Positions 36,919 through 49,143 are shown, numbered from the stretch's first letter. The stretch: 64,000 bases of DNA from Gordionus sp. m RMFG-2023 (GCF_954871325.1 NC_088778.1:32934730-32998729), one strand, 5' to 3'. Numbers and translations: made by a program. Notes: generated by a model not told the origin, from the letters alone.

Positions 36919-38062
36919 ACATAGGCGTAGCCGAAAAGGGGGGTGCAAGGGGAAATTCCCTCCTCCCTTCAGAAATTTATCACCTTTTGAAAATATCATT
37001 TTCAACTAATAAAAAAATATCCCCCTTAGTCCTCCCTTCACTACCTGACCCTCAAATATGTATGAATGTATCTTAAGTAATAATTTAAAAGAATGAATGT
37101 AAAAGGTGATATTTTTTTATAAAACTATTCATCATAATTTATAGATTTTTAAGAAAATAAATTTATAAATATGTAAAATGAACCAAAAATGTTTTTTAAT
37201 AAATGGAATATAAGCCAAAGATAAGTCTTAAGACATAAGTGAAATGCATTATAATTATTAATAATAGATCCATAAAATTACTAAATAATATAATATATAA
37301 AATATAATTTTTTATAAAGTGAGTAATTTTAATTTATTTATCTTAATAAAAGTAAAATATAATTATAAAACTAGAGCATTGATTAGTAAAATTTGTTAAA
37401 TTATTAACTGTAATATATTCTCTAACTGTCAAATATGTCTGTAAAAGTGGAATTTTACCTAGTATTTTATAACTAATTCTATATAATAGAGTAAAATCAA
37501 CTATATGTCTGTTTACTTTTTATAAATAAATTTCTTATAATTGTTTGAAATAAATTATTACCATGCTTTTATATTAAGGTATATACCAGTGGCGTAGCTA
37601 GGAATTTTCCTTAGAGGGGGTCCATGCATATAAAAGCTGGGGGCTTCGCCCCCCAGACACTCTTTAACTGGCCTTCGGCCCTTTTGCTCGGCCTTCGGCC
37701 GGGTTTATCTTACAAATCATAACCATATCTTCGATAATATATAATAAATATATTTTTTAAATGCATCAATAATATGTTATTATAATTTAGTAGATTATTC
37801 TCAATGACTTTATAATAATACTATCCAGAATAATTTCAATAGTAATATAATATCCTTCCACAAACATCAAAACCAGAAAAATATACATATAAAATCACTT
37901 TTAAGTCTTTGAACGTATAATCTCAAAAAAAAATTTGCTCTGGGAGGGGTCTAAACCCGAAAACCACCACCGTAGCTACGCCACTGGTATATACAATACA
38001 AGTAATTTATTATATTTTTATTTTATATAAACTAATAAAAATATATTTCATATTTGTTCCAG
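36919..38062. mobile_element. 1.14 kb insertion splitting the 60 bp satellite
   Basis: The array stops after GATATATTAAATGTTAGTGA and resumes at AATTAAACTTTGATATTATG. The left edge reads ACATAGGCGTAGCCGAAAAG, which resembles a decayed CAGTGGCGTAGCCAGG-type hAT end, followed by GC-rich sequence. The right edge shows no clear inverted match. A 400 bp MITE is nested inside. Confidence 0.6.
37587..37986. mobile_element. 400 bp hAT-type MITE with 8 bp target duplication
   Basis: The ends are CAGTGGCGTAGCTAGG at left and the reverse of CAGTGGCGTAGCTACGG at right, giving a 14 bp perfect TIR (CAGTGGCGTAGCTA). It is flanked by the exact 8 bp duplication GTATATAC (37,579-37,586 and 37,987-37,994). CAG ends and an 8 bp duplication are hallmarks of the hAT superfamily. 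The left part has short GC-rich inverted repeats (GGGGGCTTCGCCCCC, then two GGCCTTCGGCC). It has no ORF and is non-autonomous. Confidence 0.93.
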
Positions 38063-38122
38063 GCTTAATTAAACTTTGATATTATGTAAATTGGATATAT
38101 TAAATGTTATTGATATATATAT

Positions 38123-38829
38123 AATTTCAAAAAAAAAAGATATTAAATTTTAGACTTTTTCGAATTTACTTGTTAAAAAAAAAATAATGTTTAGATAAAT
38201 AGTTAATAATAAAACATACATTCGCAATCAATACTACCAATTTACAAGTTCTTATATTATCAAGCGCTATTACCGACTACCAGCGCTCAGTTATTTTTTA
38301 ATTTTTTTTAGGGTAAAATATATTTTGTAAATAATTTTAAATCAAAATATAAGGATGGTAATTGTCATAATCGTTATTTTCTTAAAATTTTTTTTGTCAT
38401 ACGTAAAAATTTAAATTTGCAAAACTTGTTAAATTGAAATTCCAGCGAAGATGAAACCATATAAGAGTGGCGATTTTCATAATCTTATGTTTTAACTTTT
38501 TATTTTAAAATTTTTTTTTAAAAATAAATTGGATAAAAAAATATATTTGTAAATATGTAAAAAAATTAAATTTTCAAAGAAGATGAACTAATGAAGAGGT
38601 GATATGTTAATTTGTGTTGATAGTAATTAGTTATTTTATTAGAAAGTCAAATCTATTTTACTACAAAATGAAATATATAAATATATACATCAAAACATAT
38701 CTTTTATCTTTCCTTATATAATAAAAATTTAAGATATATATTTAAATAAGTTTTATGGCTATTTTCCAGATTTACTCAGGTAGGCCAGTTTCCCCCCTGA
38801 TTTTTCTTTTTGATTTTTGACGGTCCTGA
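38123..38829. other. Noncoding AT-rich stretch
   Basis: No gene or recognised repeat is seen before the minus-strand LINE tail. Confidence 0.35.
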
Positions 38830-39190
38830 GCATCAATATTTGTAAGATTCATGCATCTCATATCCGCCGCTAACACATTTGTCCACATCATCTTGGGCCT
38901 TCCTCTAGGTCTTGATCCTCCTACTTCCATCAAGATGGCATCTCTTTACCCAGTCATCTTTTGTCATACGTTCCACATGCCCAAACCATCTTATTCTATT
39001 TAGTCGCATTACCACTCTCCAATCATTTCTGTACCCAATCTTGTTCGCAATTCCTTACTAGATTTTCTCTCTCAGAGATACCCCAAACATCCATCTAATC
39101 ATTCTCATTTCTGTTCTTTCTAATTTAAGCTTTGTGAGTCGCTTTCATTGCCTATGTATCGCCTCCAATAAACTAAACAACTTTGAATAA
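38830..39190 (-). mobile_element. 3' tail of a LINE reverse-transcriptase ORF, frameshifted
   Basis: Minus-strand translation gives KLERTEMRMIRWMFGVSLRE, then RLNRIRWFGHVERMTKDDW, then PRGRPKMMWTNVLAADMRC and NLTNIDAQDRQK. These are the standard landmarks of LINE ORF2 C-termini: 'TEMRM-x-RW-x-GVSLR', 'RWFGHVERM', 'RGRPK-x-W-x-D', and 'DAQDR'. The pieces lie in different frames with at least two frame changes and stops, so it is dead. Only the region after the polymerase domain is left. It is a better match to the family pattern than the plus-strand tail at 11,756-11,975. Confidence 0.85.
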
Positions 39191-39371
39191 GAAAAATTAT
39201 AAAATACAATAAAACAAAAACCAACATCTCCGCGACGAGTGGGTCACTTGAATTGAATAATAAAGTAAGAATTAAATCAAAATGTTTTGTATCAAATTAT
39301 TCAAATAGGTTCCTATATAAATGAACGAATAAAAATGTAATTTTTACAAATGCAAATGGCCTAATATAAAT

Positions 39372-39472
39372 ATCTCTTCTCTTCTCTTCTCTTCTCTTCT
39401 CTTCTCTTCTCTTCTCTTCTCTTCTCTTCTCTTCTCTTCTCTTCTCTTCTCTTCTCTTCTCTTCTCTTCTCT
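39372..39472 (+). repeat. (TTCTC)n microsatellite
   Basis: About 100 bp of pure TTCTC units. The Arg/Glu-rich frame on the minus strand is a translation of it. Confidence 0.97.
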
Positions 39473-39984
39473 ATTATATAACATTCTTCTTCTTCTAAGA
39501 GGCTTCCCCTATAATTTGATGTAAAGCAGCATCGTCTAGAGCTCATTGTCCAAGTTGTTTATCGTTTTTGTTAAATTCTCGTTGTTACATAAGTCATATT
39601 CGTGGCGTGTCTATATTTGATCTTATATTATATGTTAGTTTATCCAAATCGTTTTTGAGCTTGTAACGTTGGTTTATCCAAATCGTTAGCTCGTTATCCT
39701 CATCGTAATTTGTTTTTATCAATCGTTAACTAGTCTGGAGGTTTAGGGTTACGTACTCAGTTGTTATTATCACCAATTTTCAAAATTGTTATCATCATCA
39801 ATAAGAATTGATAGAATAATGGATATTGGAATAATATATAGTATTGAAATTGAATGAATTGAATGATAGAATATATCAGAAAAATAAATTAACAAGATTA
39901 TTATAAAAACTTTTCGCGTTTTATTTTAATTTAATTTAGTATTTTATATCTAATTTATAGTTTTATTAATTAATTTTTTTTAAT
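39473..39984. other. Noncoding stretch with a loose short repeat
   Basis: 'tttatccaaatcgtt' and related TCGTTA/TCGTAATTTGTTTTTATC strings recur at about 39,545-39,790. No ORF is seen. Confidence 0.4.
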
Positions 39985-42401
39985 GCTTCTTTATCGATAG
40001 GCGTATAATGTTTCTCTGACTGTAACAACGTCCGAGACGCGAATGATATGAGGTTTTCCCCGTTTTGTAAAACCTTATGAAGAAAAACAGCCCCCAGTCC
40101 TGTATTTGACGCGTCACACTCCATAATCAATGGTAATTATACGGCGTTAAGGTTTCTTCTGCTGATAACAATGTCTTAACTTTATCGAAAGCCTCCTGCT
40201 CTACATTAGTCCAACACCATGGTACTTTTACACTAGTCAATCGATGTAACACAGCTGCTTCACTATGAAGGTTGGGAATGAACCGTTCATAATACGTGAC
40301 AAGCCCAAGAATGAACGTAACTGATGAACATTCTTGGGGTTAGGTGCGGCCTGGATTGCTTTAACTTTCTCTTCGCTTGGTTGTAACCTATTTTGGTAGA
40401 TAACGAAACCTAAAAACGAAACAGATTTCCGTAGCTTTGAGGCCTGCTTCCTGCAGCCTATCGAGTACTATTTTTAAATTAGCCAGATGTTAGGCGTCAT
40501 TTTTGCCGGGGATAATTACATCGTCCAAATACACTCCAGTCATCGGGCAATTTTTCAAAACATTGTCCATGTAACGCTGGAAAATAGTTGGTGCTCATGA
40601 AAGCCCAAACGGCATCCTTCGGTTTCGAAAATATCCTTTATGTGTTGAGATGACCAAATATTCTTGGGACTCTGGCTCAACGGTCATTTATACGCGTCCT
40701 TTAAATCTATCACCGTAAAACGCCCCCCCCCCCCGAATCTTAACCAATAAGTCATCCAGCGTAGGAATAACCTGATGATCATATAATAGATGAGGATTTA
40801 AACTCACCTTGAAATCTGCGCAAATACGAATCTCGCCATTGTTTTTCCTGACATTTACTGTTGGAGTTGCCCATGACACCCTAGTTATAGAGGAATCGAT
40901 GGGCTCCAAAATCTCGGCAGCCACAAGGCGATCCAGTTCTAGTTCAACCGCTCTGCGTAACGTAAATGGCACTCGACGAGCTGAAAACGATTTTGGAACA
41001 GCCGTATCTTTTAATTGGAGTCGCACCGCGAAATTACGTATCAACCCCTGTTTGTCGTCAAAAACAGCTTTAAACTGTTTAGCTAACAAATGGCCCATTG
41101 AGTCTTCCGTTAGTGACATCCTCGATCCGTGTGATCATCGATTGTATTCGAACGGCCCATCGGGGCATCGTTGGTTTGGTGGCAACCTGACGTTATTGTT
41201 TTTCTATTCGTTTTGAGAACCTGTTGTATGCTTGCCTGTCTCGGTAACTCAAACCCAAATGCTAAAATCCATGGCAACCCAAACAGAGGTAGGTCATTTG
41301 ACTTTATTATAATAACTGATAAATTGTGAATTTCCTTCCCCACTTGCACACGAACCATGGCTTCACCCATAAGATCCAATGGCTTATCTCCATAGGCTAC
41401 TAATGGGTTTGTGGAAGATGTTAGAAGATTGCCAATTTTCTCCCAAATATTCAATCCTATAATAGAGGCTTGTGCTCCTGTATCATAATCAAAAGTGTCA
41501 CTAAGTCCATTTATTTTGGCTGTGATCTTTGCCCTTTTATTTAATCCCCTTGTCCAGAGATTATTAATTGAATCACTTGAGTGAAAATGTGATTTCACTA
41601 AGTTTAAATTGCGATATACAGGCTTACTACGGCAACATGCTGCGAAATGTCCGGTTATTTGGCACTTAAAACATGTTTTGTCTTTAACTGGGCATAAATA
41701 TCTTTCATGCCAGCCGGCACAATTCTTACATTTATTATCGTAAAACTTGTTATTAGGCTTCCTATAATTATTGTATCTCTTAACACACTTTTGTGATTTA
41801 GGCATTTTATGTTTGAAATCTTGCGGTCTGACACTATTTACCAAGTCTTTCTTGATAGTCATTTCGTTTTGAGCATTTTCTGTTGCCGTGGCCATATCTA
41901 GCACGAACTTGAACGTCAGGGGCTTTTTGTTCACATCCAATGCTAAAGGATATTTAGTCCTAAGTTCAACTTCGAGACCTGGTAGTTCTATACCCGCAAC
42001 TAATTGGTCTCTTAACTGGCCGTCAACTTCTGACGGCGTAAAACAACACGCTTTTGCAGTTATTTTGATTCTATTAGCGAACTCTCCAATTGGTTCATTT
42101 TCATTCCTAATTAACCTTATGAAGTTTAATCTACTACCGAAAATGGTTTTATTCTTCTCAAAAATATGTAGCGATTATCAAATTTAGTCGTTAGAATGGT
42201 TTCAGGAAATAAATATTGTTCGAGAATGTCAATGCCCTCAGCGCCAAAACTCACGAACAGGTCCTTATTTTCTTGATCGGTCGGTGTCCAGTTCTTTTGT
42301 CTTAACGTTGCGTCCCAAAATTGGAACCAACGTTGTATAGACCCATTAATTTGATATTTTTCTAATTTATCAATTATACTAGTATTTTTGGACTTTGGCA
42401 T
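39985..42401 (-). mobile_element. Ty3/gypsy LTR-retrotransposon fossil
   Basis: Parts seen in order on the minus strand: a gag-like start (MPKSKNTSI), a zinc-knuckle region (CKNCAGWHERYLC and CFKCQITGHFAACC), an aspartic protease (DTGAQASIIG), a reverse transcriptase (RVSWATPTVNVRKNNGEIRI; ICADFK), and the beginning of an RNase H domain. Integrase and LTRs were not seen. The reverse transcriptase resembles the gypsy lineage often annotated as K02A2.6-like in invertebrates. It is broken, with several breaks (at least about four), and is incomplete, so it is not recent. Age cannot be set without LTRs. Confidence 0.88.
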
Positions 42402-43029
42402 AATTTTTAAAATTAATAACTATTTTCTTATTTGTTTTAATTAGAATATTAGAGGTAGAACCATTATTTACATTTATTTATTTCTATAATTCATTCAAAA
42501 TAATTATCAGTTTTCATTGACATTTTATTCAGTATAATTTAACCATAAGGTGCAACTTAATTACAAATGGCGATATATAATTACACGTTAATGGATGGAT
42601 GTGTACATAATACATTAGGAAGTTAAACAACACCTATTATATTAATCGTACATATATATATATATAATCATATATAACTGGTAAATATAATATGATAAAA
42701 TATTACAATAGATTAATTCTTTACTACAATCACCTGTAGGGAAAATTAAAATATAATCTACTTTCTATTCAACCAAGTAAATTTTTATAAAAAAAATTAA
42801 AAAAAAATTGGGTAAGACCTATATTACATTGGTTTTTTAAATTGTCTGATTTGAAAAAATAGGTGACAATGCCAGAGTTCTCTTGATCGATCGGAAATTG
42901 AATCCTTAAATCCTGATTCATTCCTATATAATTTACCTGTTAATTCTTTCTTTCTTTCTTTCTTTCTTTCTTTAAAAAGCAATTATTTCCGGTTTTTATT
43001 CAATTTTTTTCGTTTATAAAAAAATCAAA
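42402..43029. repeat. Inner edge of the right duplication arm and short (TTTC)n
   Basis: 42,730-42,850 (TTTCTATTCAACCAAGTAAA, then TTGGGTAAGACCTATATTAC) matches 34,800-34,930 in reverse. A short TTTC tract is at 42,943-42,975. 42,402-42,729 shows nothing recognised. Confidence 0.5.
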
Positions 43030-43275
43030 ATTTATATCTATAATATATATAAAAGCCTTGCCACAAAAATCATGTCACACTTTTCATGTCCCATTTTTCA
43101 TATCACACTTTATAATATATATTCAAAAAATCGTTAATTTTGAAAAGTGCCTATGGCCCAATCGGGCAAGACTTCGCTTACAAATCTACATGGATTACTG
43201 GACTTGGGTTCGAACCCCGGCAAACGTTTTTTTTTCTTAATCTGGTAAAATATTTTTTTTTCTTAATCTGACATT
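43030..43275 (+). mobile_element. tRNA-derived SINE, family S2 (best-preserved copy)
   Basis: Head: ATATATATAAAAGCCTTGCC and several 'catgtcacacttttcatgtc' type units. Linker: AAAAAATCGTTAATTTTGAA. tRNA-like part: A box TGGCCCAATCGGGCAAG (43,154-43,170) and B box GGGTTCGAACCCC (43,206-43,218), about 52 bp apart, then CGGCAAACG and a T-rich tail ending TTCTTAATCTG. The B box and its flank match the T-arm consensus exactly. Acceptor-stem pairing is absent, so it is not a tRNA gene. The 60-residue frame here is spurious. Confidence 0.78.
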
Positions 43276-44299
43276 AATCAAATAGATACGATTCAAAGTT
43301 TGTAGCTACTTTAAAATTCAAACTATTTTCCTGCACAAGATAATTAAATACATTTTTGAACTTTATATGCATCAAGTACCAATTCAAGTACGAGATTTAT
43401 TTAAATACTTTTTTAATTCTTGAATCAATGTATAATTTAAAATTTAAACCATTATATGGGGAATCAGAATTTTCTCTTTTATTTGATGAGGGACGAATCA
43501 GAAATTTTCCTATCCTATGTGGTGTTATTTAAAAATTTATATTTATTCGGGGTTTTTCTAAAATTTTCCATCATTTTTATAAAATATGTTAATAAAGTAT
43601 ATATTTAGTAATTTTAATTTTATAATCTAAAAATTTATTATTGCTTGATGAGAGTTTTATGTTAGAACCCTTAAACAGGATCCATTCCACATTGAATTTT
43701 ATACAACTTTATATCTCTTAATTAGGTAATTTTTATGCATAAGTAAATATTTGCATCTCTCTTATCTTTTCTGAAATTGGTCTTTCTACATGCATTCCAT
43801 AGTTTTGTATATTTTCTCATAACTTCATAATTTATTTGTAGAATGTATATTTTTCATAACTTATTATAACATTTTTGAATAAATGTATAACTTTTTTGTT
43901 TTACTTATATATAATTTGACTATGATTAAAGTTAACCTCCTATTATTTGTTAACTTAGACATATCTTTTTATTTTTTTCTATTGTAATTTAATAAGAATG
44001 TTTTAAATTTAACTTTGTAACTAATTAATAAATCATTTGGAAGGGTGGTGGTTTGTTTAAAATATAAATCAGGATGTATTTTTAGCATGGTACTTTAATA
44101 TGTATTCATGATTTTCATATAAATACTAGGAGCTAACCAGTAGAATGATAGGTAAATCAGATATTTCCCCTTCATTTGATTCTAATTTTGAAAAATTTTT
44201 CCAATAATATAAATGGCAAAAAAATATATACATATTAGACAGATTTAATTTCACACCTATTTTTCTGGATCCAAGGAAAAAATTAATTATTCTGAGTTT
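43276..44299. other. Noncoding AT-rich stretch
   Basis: No gene or clear repeat match is seen. Confidence 0.35.
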
Positions 44300-45190
44300 T
44301 CCTAGGTTTGGGAAATATTTTTCAAATATGGGCTTGGAATTAGCTTGGGAAACATTTTTTAAAATTAATTATAGCCTTAGATTCCTGAAAATTTTTTAAT
44401 TTTAAATATGGGTTGGAAATTGGCCTGAAAAACCAAGGCCCATGCAACTTTCATATTCTGATTGTATTTTTAAATGCATTGAGACTTTTTATATATTTTA
44501 TTTCAGCTCTCAACTATCGAAATATTATGGTCATTTTGAGAAAATTTTCCCAAGTGCGAGGACCTGGCTTGTGAATTTTTTTAATATTAGGCATAGGTGT
44601 AATATTTAACACAGAATATTTATATGGCCCTCAGGTAAAAGCTAATTTAAATATATTTTTATTCAAAAGAATAGTATTCACTCTTATGGGTTGGCCTTGG
44701 TTGGGGTGAGCTGGGTTAAAAATAGACATGGTTTTTAGAGATTTACCTATCTCCAGGGTTGGGAAAAAATTTTGAAAATTAGGGTTGGCTGGATTTGAAA
44801 AATATTTTTTATAAATTATATTAGGCTGGGCTTGGGGAAAATATTTCAAAAATATTATGAACTAGAATGCTTGAGAATTTTTTTATTATTAACTATGAGT
44901 CAGACATTGGCTTAAAAAAAAATTTATGCAGGCCTGGGCTCGGCCTGATCAAAAAACCTAGGCCCATGAAAATCTGATTTTTATTGTAATTTTATAACAT
45001 TATGATTATTTAAATATTTTATTTCAGTTCTCAACTACCAAAATTATTATATTCAGCTTGGAAGAATTTTTTAAAATTATTATGGCTTTGTACTTTGCCG
45101 AATTTTTTTAAATGATCAGTAATATTTATCAAATAATATTGGTATTATCAAGTAAAAGCTTTAAATTTAATTTTACCAAACCATAGTATT
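44300..45190 (+). repeat. GGCTTGGG-type repeat, about 520 bp unit in two partial copies
   Basis: Two long copies can be anchored by 'tatattttatttcagctctc', AACTATCGAAATATTATGG (44,495 region) and 'aatattttatttcagttctc', AACTACCAAAATTATTATA (about 45,013). Between them are loosely repeated TTGGG/GGCC heads and A/T runs (GGGCTTGGAATTAGCTTGGG, GGCTGGGCTTGGGG, GGCCTGGGCTCGGCCTG). The minus-strand frame at 44,631-44,849 translates this repeat. It is related in style to 1896-2222. Confidence 0.55.
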
Positions 45191-45415
45191 TACACTTAGT
45201 TTTAATGGATTAAACCTGGCCTGAAGGGGGGGGGGAGGAGGAGGGATTAAAAGAATAATAATTGGATATTATTTTCAAATAAGAGGTAAAAACTATCATA
45301 AAAGTAAGAAGAAAATTCTCATTCCCCCCTATCTCCCTAAGATACTTATGTAGGCAAATGCCTTCCATTTGCCTTCCCGGTTACGTTAAACATTTAACCT
45401 CGGGCCGGTAAAAAA
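45191..45415 (+). repeat. Dispersed repeat D1, copy 1
   Basis: A G10 run is followed by a purine-rich stretch, a pyrimidine-rich CTCATTCCCCCCTATC, GGCAAATGCCTTCCATTTGC, and the end ACCTCGGGCCGGTAAA. The same end and the AAATG..GCCTTTCATT block recur at 48,640-48,985. Confidence 0.5.
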
Positions 45416-46429
45416 AATAGAAAGAATAAATTATAAACCCAAAAAAAGAAAGAAAGAAAGAAAAAGGCCATAGATAAAACTTCCTCAGAACGAACCTATA
45501 AAAAATAATAAACTTATAGCGTTATTGATGAAAAAAGGCAATGAAAACCCTAGAAATGATAATGCAAGAACTGTTAATTTCGAGATATCCTTTTTTGACG
45601 AGTAAGTAAAGGATGGATTGGAAGAGGATAACTTATCTCAATTTTTTGAAGCAAGTACAAAACAATACATGTTTTTGATAAATTCCCCACGAATCATTTT
45701 TTGAGCGCTGCAATTTAAAAAATGTGATTCTACCGGAAATACGTTCCATCATGTTTGGAATACCTATCTTTATGAATTACGGACAATTTTGCTGGTTGTC
45801 CTTCGAGTCATTTATAATATTTATATATATAAAAAAATTTATGGAAAAATCTTATATAAATTTTATCAAGTTTTCTTAAAATTCAAGCAAAATTGTCTGA
45901 AATTTATAAGGGTAGGTATATTCTAAATATGATTGAATACATTTCCGCTAGAATTCAGATTTTTAAATTGTAAGAAATGCGCTCAAAAAATGATTAAAAG
46001 TTGAAGAAAAAATAACACATTTCCGGAATAAACACATTGACGCTAAACATGTAGTAAATATGTGTATACCATTACTTTTATAAAGCGAGGGAAAAAAAAG
46101 AAGAAGTTAGAGGGAATCTAGGACAGTGTTGTTAGACTACCTAATGGTCGTCAACTAAAACAAGCGTAGCCCTGTTTCTAAACAAAAAAAATATTCCAAT
46201 CAGATCTTCAAGTTGAAGCTTAGAGGCTTAATTCAATTTTTTTTTAGGCTAAATGCTTGAATATGCCACTACAGAGATGGTCAAAGTTTAGTAATTTAAC
46301 AGCACTAACTCTAGGATAGCTCTTTGGTTAGTAGACTACCATTGAAGCTGACGTAATTCGGCTTTAAGGATATCTCTGGCCAACCTTTGTCATATATTAG
46401 AACTTTTATTTTACTTAAAATAAAGAGGG
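45416..46429. repeat. Mixed fragments related to the duplication arms
   Basis: 45,905-46,080 (TTTCCGCTAGAATTCAGATT, then ACACATTGACGCTAA) matches 30,420-30,560 in the same orientation, while 45,725-45,790 (TACCGGAAATACGTTCCATC, ATGTTTGGAATACCTATC) matches part of the same stretch in reverse. A short (GAAA)n is at 45,445-45,466. No gene is seen. Confidence 0.45.
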
Positions 46430-46779
46430 GGGGGGGGAGAATTAAAAACCTATGCATATTTTTCGATATTTTTTTTTTAAAAAAAATACTAAAATAAAAA
46501 ACAATTATTTCCGGTTTTCGAAATTCATTTTTGTTCGTTTTAATATAAGATATTAAAAATAAAATTTATATATAATGTATTTTTTTTTATTACTTAATTA
46601 AAATAAAATGCAAAAAAAAAACTAAGATACTCATCAAATTTTTGGGGATAAAGTTAAAAATTATTTTTCGGGGGTAAAAGGTAATATTTTATCTCTCTCG
46701 TTTATATTGTGCATAAATGATAAAATTGAATTGAATTAAATTTGGATAATATTTTTATGTTTTTTTTTTATAAAAAAAA

Positions 46780-46930
46780 TTTCGTATATAAGGTTTTTTT
46801 AAACAGGTTAGAGATATGTTCCCTGAAGTTCAAATCCCCGTACATGACGGATACCCCATCTGTAAAATATTTTGTTAGTATGACATTTCTGAATAGAAAA
46901 TATGTTTTTTTTTGGGCTAGATCTTAAACG
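46780..46930. repeat. Private insertion in the right arm with a B-box-like site, possible SINE remnant
   Basis: GAAGTTCAAATCCCCGTACA resembles a T-arm/B box (GGTTCRANYCC), and GGTTAGAGATATG lies about 30 bp upstream. The insertion sits where the left arm has MITE copy b. No acceptable A box is seen, so a tRNA-derived origin is only possible. Confidence 0.25.
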
Positions 46931-47316
46931 CACTTAATTAATTTTAATTTATTAGTTTATTTTAAAAAAAATATCTAATAAAATCGATAGCTAGTTTTAT
47001 ATTTTAATTGTTAAATCATTTAAACACGCTAAAAATATTTAGCTAGAAATTTTCTTTTTATAATTAATAAGCCTCATTTATTTTTACGAGAGAAGTTTTA
47101 CAAAATATAATAATTTACATCGTAACACTAAAACCGGATCACACCCTCGAATCCATTATGGCAAGATCAGCCACCAGCTCAAAGTCTCATTCCAACTGAA
47201 GGGCCTGCCTCCTTTACTTAGGAGGTTTATAATATTGAAATTATTATTTTTAAATTAAAAATGGATAAGAGTAGACTAGGATTATACATTATTGCTAAAT
47301 TTAAAACGCCGTAGAA

Positions 47317-47597
<281 letters not shown>

Positions 47598-48599
47598 TCA
47601 CCACCTTCCAGTGAGAATTTTTTTTTGCTTTCCCAACTCTTTTATAAAGGAGTTAGCAATATTTTCTAAATATCTTGTATTGATATTGACAATAAATATG
47701 GGATTGTTTTAAATTCATTGGATCGTGAGATTAAAGCGAGATAGTTGTTGGAAGATTTGGCTAAAAGAAATTCTAAGCTAGCGAGTTATCATTAGCCTAA
47801 TCCTGTATTCATAGTTTGCACGAAATTAGAGGCGAAGTATACAAAAACATGCTGTATTTTTTTGTGTACAACTGTGAATGGCAGGGTAAGATAGGAGATT
47901 GAAATCATCGCTCCTTTTGCCATCATCAGGAAAGAATTGTGGAATTATGATAAATATAATTCATACTGTTTGAACCCTTAAGATGCGCCAAGGTAAAGAG
48001 ATAGACAATCTACTCAAAGGAAGCAAAACGCTTTATTTTTCGAATTTCTTTTATTTCGATAATTTAACAAAGCAAAACCTTCTGGAAGAAAAACAAGATT
48101 TACTTTATTTATATGATAAACTAGGATTGTTAAACCATGACATGACCAATTTCTTCAAACATGCTTAGCCGTATATTTTATACATGTACAAATCACCTGT
48201 CGTCTATTAAAACCCTTGGCAAATTCCCTGATCGAATCTCCTGAATTTCTAGGTTCAGGGAAGGGGTCGACCCCTATCGACTTGACCTTAGATGCAATCG
48301 GCTACTCCATCATAATCTCAGCACCCGCTCAAGTCTCTAAGGAGTGAAATATTGCTCTCGAGGCCTTTTACTTATTCAGGTCTGTTTTTTCTTCTTCTAA
48401 AACATCATGTTAGAAATAGGCTGAAAGGCAAACTCCCCTTTACAGATATTAGATTATTTATTTATTTTTTTAAAAAAAAATATACATTATAAATAACAAT
48501 AAAAATTTATCACATTATTATTATATAAGAAAAAAAAATAATAAAATAATAATATTAATTTATTGAACAAATAATGAGAGAAAAAATGTAATTATTTGA

Positions 48600-48990
48600 A
48601 GAAAAAAAAGAAAATTTCGTTGAATAATATTATTAATTTTTATTTAAGACCTTTGGGGAGGGTTAACCTGACTATCAGTAACTAGAGTTAAATCAGGGGA
48701 GGGGGGGGGGTAAGTTAGGAGATTAACAGGTTCTATAAATAGAATCTTCTGTGCTAAAAATAATTTTGTATTTGTCAGAGACCACCAGTCCTGGCATCCA
48801 ACTTCTTCATGTAAGAAAAAAAAAGAAGGTTTGGAGGCAACAGGCCCTATATTTTTCTCCTTTCCCCATACTTTTACAGACTTTTTTAGCGCCCTGAAAG
48901 ATATACATTTATGCAAATGGAAATGCCTTTCATTCCCGTCTTCCGCTCTAAACTAAACACTCACCTAACCTCGGGCCGGTAAATGGAAAT
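48600..48990 (+). repeat. Dispersed repeat D1, copy 2, a private insertion of the right arm
   Basis: It ends ACCTCGGGCCGGTAAA like copy 1 and has a G10 run (48,701-48,710). The left arm has no counterpart here. The minus-strand 90-residue frame (48,644-48,916) lies wholly within this repeat, is not open in copy 1, and is not taken as a gene. Confidence 0.5.
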
Positions 48991-49143
48991 GATGAATTTT
49001 AATATAAATGTATTAGAAAATTTAAAAGGATTATTAAAGTATTAAATGTTTTTAGCATGAAATCTTCACCTCAACCAGAAAATATAGATCTCAACTTTGA
49101 GAAAAGCATGAATAAATTAACTTCATACATTTTCTTCGGAGAA

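Noticed and set aside
36919-38062. Calling the whole 1.14 kb insertion one hAT element
   Set aside because: Only the left edge resembles a hAT end; no matching right end or 8 bp duplication was found at the outer edges. Only the inner 400 bp element is supported.
40809-42187. Plus-strand open frames across the gypsy fossil
   Set aside because: They are antisense shadows of the element's own coding strand.
43140-43235. Functional tRNA gene
   Set aside because: The A and B boxes are good, but the acceptor and anticodon stems do not pair, and related copies share the same non-tRNA head. It is called as a SINE.
44631-44849. 72-residue Pro/Asn/Phe-rich minus-strand frame
   Set aside because: It is a translation of the GGCTTGGG-type repeat.
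48644-48916. 90-residue minus-strand frame with a protein-like composition
   Set aside because: It lies entirely in dispersed repeat D1, which is not open in the other copy, and is interrupted by a G10 run.
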